A stretch of 64,000 bases of DNA. Origin: Allacma fusca. Taxonomy: Eukaryota; Arthropoda; Collembola; Symphypleona; Sminthuridae. The notes beneath the pieces were generated by a model, which saw only the letters and a program-made list of their open reading frames with translations, did no database searches and was not told where the DNA came from. The stretch covers positions 45,456,847-45,520,846 of the forward strand of contig OX359248.1 in the NCBI GenBank assembly GCA_947179485.1, read 5' to 3'. This document shows positions 23,532 to 34,300 of this stretch, piece by piece; the first letter of the stretch is position 1, and each line of letters opens with the position of its first letter. Position numbers and translations under genes: made by a program.

Positions 23532-24504
23532 GTAAGTACTTAACTGTCTACATTAAATTAAGGATTAAGACCGCAAGTGCATAAACATTATTGCCACCCG
23601 TTTGCTATCTACAACCGAAATATCACTGCTTTGACTTGACATGTTAAAAAAATTATAAATAATTATATTTAAATTTATTTTTTTAAATCTAACCTTTCCT
23701 ACCTAAGAGTAGTAGGATTCTGAAGGAGTCAGTATTTTGATTCATTTTTAACCTAGCCAATTCAAAATTACTTAGATGTTGGAGTAATTAGGTAACTCAA
23801 AACGTCAAACATATGCTAATAAAAACTCGGAACTCAAAACATAGAATAATGAATAACTGTAACTTCTGGGATTGTGGTAGGCGATATGGGGGTGGCAGAT
23901 CTGGGTGGTAATTGATGGAAAAAGTAAAGAAACGAAGAATTTTCTGCGGTTTAAGTGGTAGTACTTCAAATTAATATTGACAATAAAAAAGCTAATAAAG
24001 AAGTTGCAATCGTGATTTGTAATAATAATTGTTAACGATGTTCCAGGAAAACTGAAGACACATTGACAATTCATCGGTGCTCATTATCAATTCAATTTTC
24101 TGATGTGAGTCAGCTTGGACATATAAAAGTCTGTGTATATACTAAAAATAGATTGCCTTTAACATCCTTTCGTTGGGATAGTTTGTGTGTAATCCAATCG
24201 ATTGAACTACTTGAATTGCTATTAATAGCCTGTATTATCTATTATTACATATTATTAGATCTTTATGAAAGGTTTGCTACAAAGTAGGGTGCATATATAC
24301 ATAGGAAATTTGAGATTTTTTAAATTTGAGAGTTGATAGTTGATTGATTAAATATTAAGTTTGTTTTAGGCTTAAACATATAAACTATATATTTTATTCG
24401 TCCATTTGCTCTTTGTCTACAGTTGTACAAACTAATTACAATAATTAATGTTGTTTGAAATAATTATTTGGTTTACTTATGTAATTTGCCATTAAATATT
24501 TTAG

Positions 24505-24722
24505 ATACTGAAACTGAACCAAGGCGAGCATGAGGCCGTGACTGAATTTCGTGAGGTCTCACCCGTCTCTGAGTTTACTGGAGCCATTCCTTGATGTCAC
24601 GGAGGATGAGAACAACCTCAGATATGTTATTACTTAATTCGGAGATCTAGTCTTGGAGGAGATTCCGTTCGTTACTGTACCTCTGAAATTGCTGATGTGT
24701 TAGTAAAATTGAAGAAGCCAGT
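24505..24722 (+). pseudogene. exon-like segment, decayed copy 2
   Basis: Same splice-site context as copy 1 (TTTTAG acceptor, GTAAGT donor). An indel near TCTCACCCGTCTCTGAG shifts the frame and gives an early stop; a TAATTC stop also replaces the CAATTC position. Confidence 0.5.
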
Positions 24723-24841
24723 GTAAGTACATTGCTAAATTTACAAATTTACCATTTTTATTAAATTGATAACCAAATGTCTTTAACACAAACAGGTAAC
24801 CCTCGTTATTTTATTATTATAATGATATAATATTTTATAAT

Positions 24842-25513
24842 CTACTCGGCTAAGAGCATTTGCTCTTCGATGTCTAAATCGAACCCGGCTCCGTCACCTA
24901 ATTCATTTCCAGCCGGAATTTCTTCCCCTACCGATCACTGCATTCGGTACAGGATTTGCAGTAGCAGCAACGGCAGCTTGGCCAAACTATTGGTTCAGTT
25001 GAAGCCGCATGTTGTTAATCTGCCGGTTCAGCTGCGCGCTTGCTGTCTGCCAGTCTCTGCCTAATGTCGTCCTAAAGTGACAAAGGCAACAGAAGTGGTC
25101 ACCAGCTACAACAAATAATAACATTTTTAACATTTTTAAATCTTATTAGTTTATTATTAGTAATTACTATTAATTAATATAATAAATACTATAATATTAT
25201 TAATAATGACTTACCCTCAATGTTACCAAGACGACACGTTGGACAACGCGACCAACCAGCGGGCAAAGCAGGATAGACTTTTTTCTGTGCGGCATTCATC
25301 GTTTTCGCAGCGCGTCCAATTTCCCTTCACTGCAAGGCCACAAAAGTGACAGAACCGATCAGGGTTGTTTCGAACATTCGGAAGCTTGAAACTGTTACGG
25401 TTATTCTGTAATAGGAATAATAATAATAATAGGAAAATAAGCATTTGGTTATCAAAATTACTTAATGAATTTTTTAATTACTTATTTAGTAAAAACAATT
25501 TACTTACCGCCAT
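24842..25513 (-). pseudogene. small spliced gene with Cys-rich zinc ribbon, damaged
   Basis: Minus strand. ATGGCG at 25508-25513 is followed at once by a GTAAGT donor. Exon 2 (25215-25405) follows a TTACAG acceptor and ends at GTAAGT. It encodes FCHFCGLAVKGNWTRCENDEC, and then CPTCRLGNIE in the next frame, the shift falling at a run of six A. A third coding stretch ends with DGAGFDLDIEEQMLLAE and TAG at 24842-24844, with further frame breaks. The Cys pairs suggest a two-ribbon protein; the family is not recognised. It occurs only in the first spacer of the segmental duplication. Either a decayed host/element gene or a real gene with sequence errors. Confidence 0.5.
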
Positions 25514-26169
25514 TTTACAGTACTGAAGTCACTTCGACAGTCAAAAAAATTCAGCTACAGCCACTTCAACACAGGAAAGCTCAACTACTAAGAAACTTCT
25601 TCAGAGAACGTGCACCTCGCTCACTTCCTGATCGCTGACTGATTTTCTTACTTTCCGATTTAATTTATTTAGAATTCATTACAACGAAAAAGGAGTATGA
25701 TTGGCTATTACTAAGATGTTGCTGATACGAAGTGCTTTTCAAAAAAAACTTTTTACTAAACAAGGGATGATGATCTTTTTTACTTTTGTAATAAATTTTT
25801 AATATGCTCTTTTAATTTTTTTACTAATTTTTGAATTAGATACAGATTTTTTATTGGCTCGTAGAGTTGGAGCGAAAATTCAAAAAAAAATTCAAATGAA
25901 TATACATTTTAGGTCCATATATTATAAGATTCCCTTGTAGTAATTGGGGTAACGGTTATGGGTATATAGAATTCCCCGGAAGATTTATCCTCGGCTGATG
26001 CCCTAATCCTATGAGGAGGCCCTTCCCTGCACCTCTAAACGAGATTGTAGGGTCCTACTAGACCCTGTCCCTATCCCAAAAGTACGGGAAAGATGGTACC
26101 TGCAGGATAATATATGCAGTGGAAGTGGCTAGATACTAGGGAATTACGTATAGGAAATAATTATAATAT

Positions 26170-26515
26170 TTTAATATAGAGCCAACATAAGGAAAATGAA
26201 TATGCTGCAACGATATAGCATAGCTAATAAGGCTGGCAGCAATATAGAAGAATAGATAGGGTAGGTAATTATAAATGCCCAGGTCGTACCTATGGAGATT
26301 TCCTCGTTGAGAGAAATCCAATAGTACAGGGTACGGAGAAGCTTTTATGCTTTACTTAAGAATCTTTATTTGAATAATAGTGGGCCGGTCCTGACTGTAC
26401 TGCAATGCCAGGTCAACCCGTGTCCCGGCTGGAGCAAGCTCTAAAACCAGGACTATTTCCAAAAATCAGTTTAATATACTGGGGTCCATTTGGACCCGTA
26501 TCAGATATTAAGCTG
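26170..26515 (-). repeat. R2-like conserved 3' UTR
   Basis: Nearly identical to sequence at about 41655-42016, 47336-47690, 53717-54070 and 60098-60455. On minus it ends with GGCTCTATATTAAAATA. It probably holds the structure recognised by the reverse transcriptase (inference). Confidence 0.75.
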
Positions 26516-26726
26516 AAAAGAACAGATTTTTATTTTACGCATATTTACGTGTAATACATTGATCATTGATATATTGTTCATGTTATTATAAGTGGTGTGT
26601 CTTATGTTGTTTAAATATCATGTGTAATTCATAAGGTATCATATAGACAGAAAATTGCAATGGTCATGTGTAATAGCTTACATAACAAGGTCATACACAT
26701 TGATAGATTAAAGTAAATGCTCGTGG

Positions 26727-26964
26727 TTAGAACTGTTTGTGGCCAGTAAGGAACAAGATATAAATGTAACGGGACCACTTAATGACCTCGGAAATGGTCA
26801 GCTTCCTTATTAGACCCAGATAAGATTTTGCACAGAGTTTAGAAAGGAAGGAATCGTTGGCAGGGTCCCACGAACCTAGAAATCCGACAATTATGGGGTT
26901 ATTGGACACTTCAGCGTTGGGGTACCGCTGGTTGTACAAAGGAATGAGGGGTTGGTACATGCCA
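26727..26964 (-). pseudogene. R2-like C terminus, cut by the duplication boundary
   Basis: Minus frame with MYQPLIPLYNQRYPNAEV, IIVGFLGSWDPAND, and the C-terminal VIKWSR..FLTGH. It corresponds to the last part of the endonuclease-proximal domain. The same sequence continues upstream in the second copy (42242-42795), so the loss here is due to the duplication boundary at 26965. Confidence 0.85.
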
Positions 26965-27378
26965 TGATGTGAACATAATTATAGGAACGCAATATCATTA
27001 TATGCACGTGTACTAAGTACATTTTATCATATTACTTGTTTTTAATTACTTTGTAAACATATTTATCATAAAATCATTAGTATCATTTTAGTACAGCAAC
27101 CCTGAAATAAATATTTGTTATACAAAGTATTTCAAAAACTTAATCTTATTATTAGAACAGGATATCAGAATTCAATTGTTGTGAAACAGCGGCATTAATA
27201 AAGAGACAACAGACAGAGGTGCCAGACTCAACGGTAGTGTTACATATGCAAGTGTTTTTTGTTTGTTTGCGTGATTTATGATTCGAATAACGCTGGCTTT
27301 TGTTGCATCATTGTTTTAATCTGGAGGCTAATAAAGAAGTTGCAATCGTGATTTGTTCCAGGAAGACTGAAGACATCG

Positions 27379-27827
27379 TATTGCGGAATGCAATGATGAG
27401 GAAAATAAACCTTAAACTTTGTTGAGTGAAAGTAATGTTTATTTATTGAGTGCCAGAATTGTACTAAATTTTACATTAAATATATGGGGTATTTATACTA
27501 AATTCTATGGGAAAATAATTAATTAGTAATCTAGAAGAAACCACATTAAAATCATTTTTGTAAAGAGATAGAATATCTTGTGGTTAGAGGAAAACCACAA
27601 ATATAATTATTCTTATTCCAAAAGGTAAGAGACCACAAATTAGTGGAATTAATCATTGTTTACATAATTATGTAAAGAGACTAATTAACCGCAATTTAGA
27701 TTATACGTAACAATTTAAAGGAAAGATTATGTTAATTAGGAGGACAAAAACATTTAATTAAAAGGAAAGAAACATTTAATTAATTGTGCTGACGTGGCTT
27801 AGTTTGTCTCTACTCTGAGACACAACA
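27379..27827 (-). repeat. BEL/Pao 3' LTR (solo-like context)
   Basis: 449 bp; on minus it runs TGTTGTGTCTCAGAG ... CCGCAATA. It has CATCG on both sides (27374-27378 and 27828-27832), which is the signature of a solo LTR rather than of one end of a full element. Confidence 0.93.
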
Positions 27828-27904
27828 CATCGGAAACTGGTGCTCTTCCAATAGTTTTGTAATAATAGATTGCCTTTAACATCCTTCCATTGGGATAGTT
27901 TGTG
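27828..27904 (+). repeat. target-site flank duplicated inside the element
   Basis: Identical to the host flank at 38630-38706 and at 22810-22886 as far as TTTGTG. From 27905 the sequence is envelope coding. It marks a recombination junction or an assembly join. Confidence 0.85.
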
Positions 27905-28361
27905 AAGGCTGAATCCCGTACTTGTATCTGCTGGTTGGTAGGAGGCGATGAACTGTTTATCTTGGATGTTCACATTTTTTAAATATTGTAAATGACCTGT
28001 AATTTGTAACTTAACAGAATTACTTGGACATTTTAGCACACATGACATATCTATGTCCGGGGTGTTTAGCTTGATGATGATATTATGGATGCTAGTGTCT
28101 TGGTTTAGTGATATCGGTATGAAAAACCCTGCATCCGGACACTCTAGACTTGCCACTGTTTCTCCTTTATCAACGTTTCCTTCGATCGTGAGGGTAGCTC
28201 CTGCAATACAGGAGTAACATCCTTCCAGTTTCACAAAATTCGCATTACAGGTTACATCCTGAACCAATTTGGTCAATTGGTAATGTTCTGTACTTATTTG
28301 GATCTCTAATAAGGTACTAGTGGAGGATTCAAATGTGATGTGTAGGCCAAGAGATTGTACA
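27905..28361 (-). pseudogene. phlebovirus-Gc-like envelope remnant
   Basis: Minus frame containing VTCNANFVKLEGCYSCIAGATL, which resembles the Cys-rich C-terminal part of phlebovirus-type class II fusion glycoproteins, as carried by several BEL/Pao and errantivirus-like elements. Only about 150 residues remain. The N-terminal ectodomain is missing: the frame is met a few codons after the signal-like segment at the end of the large ORF, in a different phase. The C-terminal membrane anchor is also missing, since from 27904 the frame runs into target DNA and the LTR. It is non-functional as it stands. Family assignment rests on the CYSC pattern and position. Confidence 0.7.
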
Positions 28362-31300
28362 TGGAGGAGAAATAGCTTCTAGCCTTGGGTTGGCGTTGTG
28401 GTTTCCCAGGGCTGATCCGAGTAGACACAAGAAAACCATAGTAGTGGTAAACCAGGGCAAGTTAATTCGAAATAATCGGCGGTTACAGTAACGGAATAAC
28501 AGTTTTTTGTACTCTCGTCGATAACTGGGATTCATCATGATGTGTACTATCAGATTGATGCATGGCAGACTCCAGGTGAAGGCTTCGATACCTATTTTAG
28601 TTTCATAACTTAGTTGTCGGTATGTGTAAGCGGTACCGATGGCTAGTGCTGGGAGATAGCACGCAAGAAACGAGAAGAATATAATCATAACACTTTTCGT
28701 GACGTGTCGTTCAAGTTCGGTCGAAGTGGTCCAGATAGAACCATTTACGCTCCTTGTATGTGTCCTAACATACCGTAGGATGGAGAGATAGCATACCAGA
28801 ATGGTTAGCATGGGTCCTGCTATTTCCAATGATAGCAATATTAACCGAGGGTTTCGTGAGGAAACCATTCCACAGGACTTGGGTGGACTTTGAAAAATTC
28901 CAAATTGTCCCCAGATACCTAGAGTCGTAGGTATCATCATGCCATAGCTGAATATCCAGATAATGGTCAGGTAGATTCCCGTTTTATGGTATGTAAAACA
29001 TCTGTTGTAAAGATGGGAATATACTATCCTAATGGTACGATTGATAGTAATGGCCATGATGTTGACAATAGAGCAGGTGACATTACTGTAGAATAGATAA
29101 CAGTATCCTTGACAAAATGAAAGGGTGATAATCCAATCTGGGTAGAGATGTCTTGCTATTGTTAAGGGCATGGTAATGCTACTGAACAATAGATCTGAGA
29201 TACTGAGACTAATGATAAACCACGTCATGGTTAGACTTCGTAATTCGGACTTTTGGCAGAGTGTTACGATGTTGAGTAAATGTCCGAGAGAACCTATGAT
29301 TGCTAAGGTGATACTGTAGATTAACAGAAACATAGGTGGGCGTGTAAAATTGACGGTGGAGATGAATGGGTTATTACGGTTGGCCTGAACTACATTTGTC
29401 ATACATATGCAAAGAAATGCTATGATCCATTGTATAGCTGGAGTGGTGGTGTGAGCTCTTGTCACTAACACGGGTTTGAGTTCGGAAGTTTTCTTATTCT
29501 CTGTCTGGGTGGTGGATTCCGTTGAACTATATGACTCTCCGTCATATATTGGAAGTGGTGCAATTTTTGTAATTGGTCTGATGACTTCCTTGGTTACCTT
29601 CTTTGTCATGCCCTTATCGTTCTTGTAGGTTCCTGATACTTCCAAGGTAGTAACTCGTGTGAGACCATCTTTACCGGGATGCGTAGTTTTGACTCGTCCT
29701 AATTTCCATTCCAGCGGTTGAGTCTGGTCGTCTACTATAAGCACTAGATCTCCAATTTTGATATTTGGAGTTTCTGTATTCCATTTTCCTCGCTTCTGCA
29801 AGGAAGTGAGATATTCGTCTTGCCATCTTTCCCAAAGATCAGTGGAGCGTCGCTGAAGTAGTTGAAAATGGTCCAGTTTATTCAACTTTAGATGTGTCAA
29901 TGAATGTTCCGGAATCCAAAGTAAGGAGGTTCCGACCAAAAATTGGGCCGGAGTTAACGCTTCCAGATCATGTGGATCCGAAGATATTGGAGTCAGAGGT
30001 CTTGAATTGACAAGGGCTTCGATGAAAACTAAGATTGTTTCCATTTGTTCCCAGTTGTAGGCTGGTTCGATCATTATCTTCTTTAGATAAGTTTTCACTA
30101 ATTTGACACAAGCTTCCCACACACCACCCTGATGAGGTGTTCGTGGAGGATTGAAATGCCAATTGATTGTTTCTAATTGTTGATCGGGTAAGATCTTATC
30201 AGAGGCATCTTGGAGTTCATTTAGAGTTTCTGCTGTAGAGGTCAGGTAATTATTGGCACCGACAAAGTTTAGACCGTTATCGGAATAAACGTCTGTTGGT
30301 CGCCCACGGCGAGACATGAATCGACGTAAAGCCAATAAGAATCCTTCGTAGGTCATTGAGCTGACTAATTCCAAGTGTATGGCTCTGGAAGTAAGGCAAG
30401 TAAATAAGCAAATCCAGACCTTAAATCTGGTAGTCTTGTTGCCACAGAAGTTCTTGAGTTCAAATGGGCCGGCGTAGTCTGTCCCAACATGAAGAAATGC
30501 GCGGGCTTGATTCACTCGAAAGTTTGGAAGGGGTGCCATTAACTGTTGTAATGGTTTGGCCCGGAAACGGAAGCATAGCATGCATTTGTGGAGTACCGTC
30601 TTGATAGCACGGATGTGCCCTGGAATCCAAAAACGTTGTCGCAAAAAATTCAGTGTTGTCTGGACACCACTGTGTCCCAGGGACTCATGGCAATGACGGA
30701 TGATTGCTTGCACAATGGGGTGACGTCCTGGTAATAGGATCGGATGTTTTGTGTTGTAGGATAGGTTTGCATGTTTGAGTCGTCCGCCAACGCGCAAAAT
30801 GCCTATAGAATCCATGAAGAGGCACAAAGTTTTTAGTTGTCGATCTTGCTTCGTATTAGTCTTTGTTCCTTGAATTTCTTGGATGATGTCACTGTATACC
30901 TCGTTTTGAAGTAAGGAGACCAACTGATCTTCCGCCTGAAGAATTTCGAGTGGGGAAGGGCGGATGGACCAAGTTGTCTGGAAGCTGTGACGATTTTTGA
31001 TACGTATTAGGAGAGTAAATACTGCTCGTATCTTCTTCCAAGATGAAATCTGCACTAAGCTACTTATTACAGATTTCGGAGGGGCTTGTTGAATAGATAA
31101 CACCTGATGTTTTTCTTCTGTGCTGCTGGCAGGAGTAGGAGCGTCCTGTCGAAAGACTGGAATGTTATAAATTGGTTGAGACAGGAAGGCTGGACCGTTC
31201 CACCAAAGCGCGTGGTCCTGAAGTTCTTCCGGTGGAATGCCACGGGATGCGCAGTCCGCGGGATTCTGTTCACTGGGCACATGATGCCATTGTTCCACTG

Positions 31301-34300
31301 TAGAAACATCATGTATTTGCTGTACTCTGTTTGCCACGTATATTTTCCATTTGGATGGTTTAGAATAAATCCAATGTAAGGCAATGCTGGAGTCGGTCCA
31401 GTAATGAACACTTGCGAGAGGTATATTCCATGTCCGTTTGACATGATCCATGAGCTGAGCTAGAAGAACAGCTCCTTGAAGTTCCAATCGTGGAATAGTT
31501 ACAGTTTTTACTGGGGCCACTCGTGATTTGCTGACCACTAGTTGTATCTGCACATTCTGGTTAGATACTCCTCTCAAGTAAACTGTGGCCGCATAAGCCT
31601 TCTCGGAGGCATCAGCAAACCCGTGTAATTCCCAGTGCCAAGTATGGTCGTAATGTAGACACCTGGGAATACGGATGGTTACAAGGTATCGTAAGTTCTT
31701 GGCATAAGAAAGCCAAGTCTCCAAAACATCCTCGGTTAAGGGCTCGTCCCAATCCAAGTGCTTCAGCCATGTTGCCTGCATTAATATTTTTGCTCTTACG
31801 ATTGTAGGGGCAAGCCAACCCAATGAATCATAGATTTTGCTAATTGAACTTAGCATAGTCCTCTTCGTGTGGACTATGGATAGATCCAAGTTCAGCGTGA
31901 AGTAGAATTGGTCTGAGGATGGACTCCATTTGAGTCCCAGAGTCTTAAGGGTGTCGGATTCATCAATTTTCATTGGAAGCTGAGTTTCCCGATATTCCTT
32001 TGGTAAGGCTGCTAGGACCCGGGACGAGTTGCTGCTCCATTTTCGTAGAGAAAAATGAGCAGTTGCTAACATCTGAATTAGCTGTGACTGAACCTCGAGA
32101 GCATCTTCTTCGGAGTCCTGACTGGTCATGTAGTCGTCCATGTAGAAATCCTCAGTCACTGCGTGGGCGCCTATAGGGAAACGATCCTTTTCGTCTTTGG
32201 CTACTTGTAGTAACGTACGACAGGCGATGAATGGAGCTGGCGAGATGCCAAAAGCGACCACTTTCATGCGGTAGGATTTTAGTGGTTCCGAAGGATGCTT
32301 TCTCCAAATGATCCTACTAAAATCCTGTTCGTCCGGGTGGACAGCGATTTGGCGATACATGGCCTTAATGTCGGCCACCAAGGCTATTTTCCGTAGCCGA
32401 AATTTTAATAAGTGGTCAAACAAGGTAGGTTGTATAGTTGGTCCAGGAAGGAGAATTTCATTCAAGGAAATCCGATGAGATGTCTTCGCGGAGGCGTCGA
32501 ATACTACCCGAAGTTTGGTTGACGTACTTGATTCCTTGATTACTGCATGATGTGGCATGTAGTAAGATTTCCTGGAGTTGATCTGATCCTGAGGGACCTC
32601 CTCCATCTGGTCCAGGTCTAGGTATTCCTGTAATTGTTCGTGGTAGGAACTCATTGCGACAGGATTCTTCAGGATCTTTCGTTCGACGGAGATCCAGCGG
32701 TTAGTAGCCATGTCCTTAGAATTTCCTAATTCGGGATGATTGGGTCGAAATGGCCAACGGACTTGGTATCTACCGTTGGGCAACCTAATGGTATTTTGTG
32801 AGTAATGGTTCTCACAGAATTGATCATCCTCGTGGAGGAGTGGGACATTTGGCAGGTTTTCAATGTTCCAGAATTTTTCCATGTCAAAATTCAGTTGGTC
32901 CATGGGGTAGATCGTACAGACTCTTTGTTGCGTGGGGGCTGGTGCTGCTCCCATTACGATGTAACCGAAATCCGTGGAGTAAGCACTGGGGAGGAAATGT
33001 CTCCCCTTGATTCGCTTAGCTCGCATTATCCGATCGATAATGGAGCTACCCAAAAGAAGGTCGATTGGGCCTGGTGTATTGAAGTTAGGATCTGCCAATG
33101 GAAGTTTGGCGGTATGATCCCATTGCTGGACTTCAATTGGATGAGTTGGCAAATCTGCCGTGATCTGCGTGAGTACGTAAGGTTCTATCACTAGCGCCTT
33201 ATCCGGGTAGACTAATGAACGTATCCAGATGGTAACTTGTCCGAGCACAGGAAGATTATGTCCTCCTGCAACGGAAAATTTCTCTGGTCCTTGTCGGAGT
33301 GGTAATTTCAGTCGGTTGACTATTGCCTCCGTTATGAAGGAATTTTGAGCTCCTGTATCCAATAAGCTTCTTACGACCATGGAGAAGCCCTTGTGTTCTA
33401 CTGCTACGAGGGCGGTGGGTAAGAGTCCGGTTTCTGCGTCGACCTTGTCCGTGGTCTGGTGAAGAATCGTATTAACACTTGGGCTTCGTCTAAATCCTTC
33501 AGATTCAGGTCGATGGAGACTGGTGTGGTGTTTTTTCTGACACACTGAGCATGTCTTGGTGGAGACACATGTATTGGCATGATGTGATCCTAGGCAGTTT
33601 AAGCATCTCTTTGCTTCCTTAACCCAATCACGTCGTTTGGAGATTTCCAATCTGTTATAGGCGTCGCAGCTGTAGACTCCATGTTTCGTGTTACCACAAT
33701 AGATACATGGACGGACTAGACGTCTAAAGGGAATGGATTTTGTCCTTCTTCCTGGTGATGAGGTTTCTCTTGAAGAACTTCTATTCCGGGATGACCAGGA
33801 TGACCTTTTTACCGTGGCAAGTACCTTTTTCTTTGGTTTAGGTGACTTACTTTGGGTACCCTGGCGAGATCTAGATGTTCGGCCAGTAGATGTTGATCGG
33901 GAATCCGTGGAAGTGTAGCCTTCTGTATCCGATACAGCCATCATAACCACCTTATTGTGGTTATCTCGACGTGATTGATGATTCACCCTCTTGGTAATAG
34001 CAGCTGTAGCGCTGTTATGCCGGATTTCCTTAGTAAGGCCAAGGTTTTTGGCCTTATTTTCAAGGAAAGTAATACAAACGTCCAGAGCTGGAACTTCGCT
34101 ATTTTCCAGTGACTGGTTAAATTCGTTGATTGTTTTGGTATCCAAACGTGCCATAATAAAATGAAGGTACAGAATCTCTGCTTCATTCAGATCCGGAATT
34201 TGTTGGAGCTGTGACCTGGTGGTCCTTACTGTACTGATGAGTTTGTGGAGACCAGAGTCCGTTTGAGACATCAGTGGAGGTAGATCTAGCAGGGGTCGAA

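Larger units (their letters stand above)
22403..24782 (+). repeat. duplicated block A (empty-site copy)
   Basis: About 2.38 kb, almost identical to 26967-27378 joined to 38630-40602 (offset 15,820 after the BEL insertion; only occasional single-base differences such as AAGGAGTC/AAGGGGTC). The uninterrupted sequence GAAGACATCGGAAACTGG at about 22805 is the pre-insertion site of the BEL/Pao element. Inside the block an older tandem duplication is visible: 22763-23540 and 23990-24735 share GCTAATAAAGAAGTTGCAAT, ATTGCCTTTAACATCCTT and the exon-like segment. Confidence 0.9.
25589..26964. repeat. duplicated block C
   Basis: Matches 41081-42466 almost base for base; the later copy has an extra 10 bp (about 41638-41647) and a few single-base changes. 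It contains the shared R2-like 3' UTR (about 26170-26515) and the last 78 codons of an R2-like element. The block ends abruptly in the middle of that element. Confidence 0.9.

Noticed and set aside
23805..24074. 89-codon minus frame, repeated at 39625-39894
   Set aside because: Repeated only because it lies in blocks A and A'; no conserved motif and low-complexity composition.
31107..31379. Plus frames within the BEL/Pao pol region
   Set aside because: Antisense shadows of the 2,639-codon frame.
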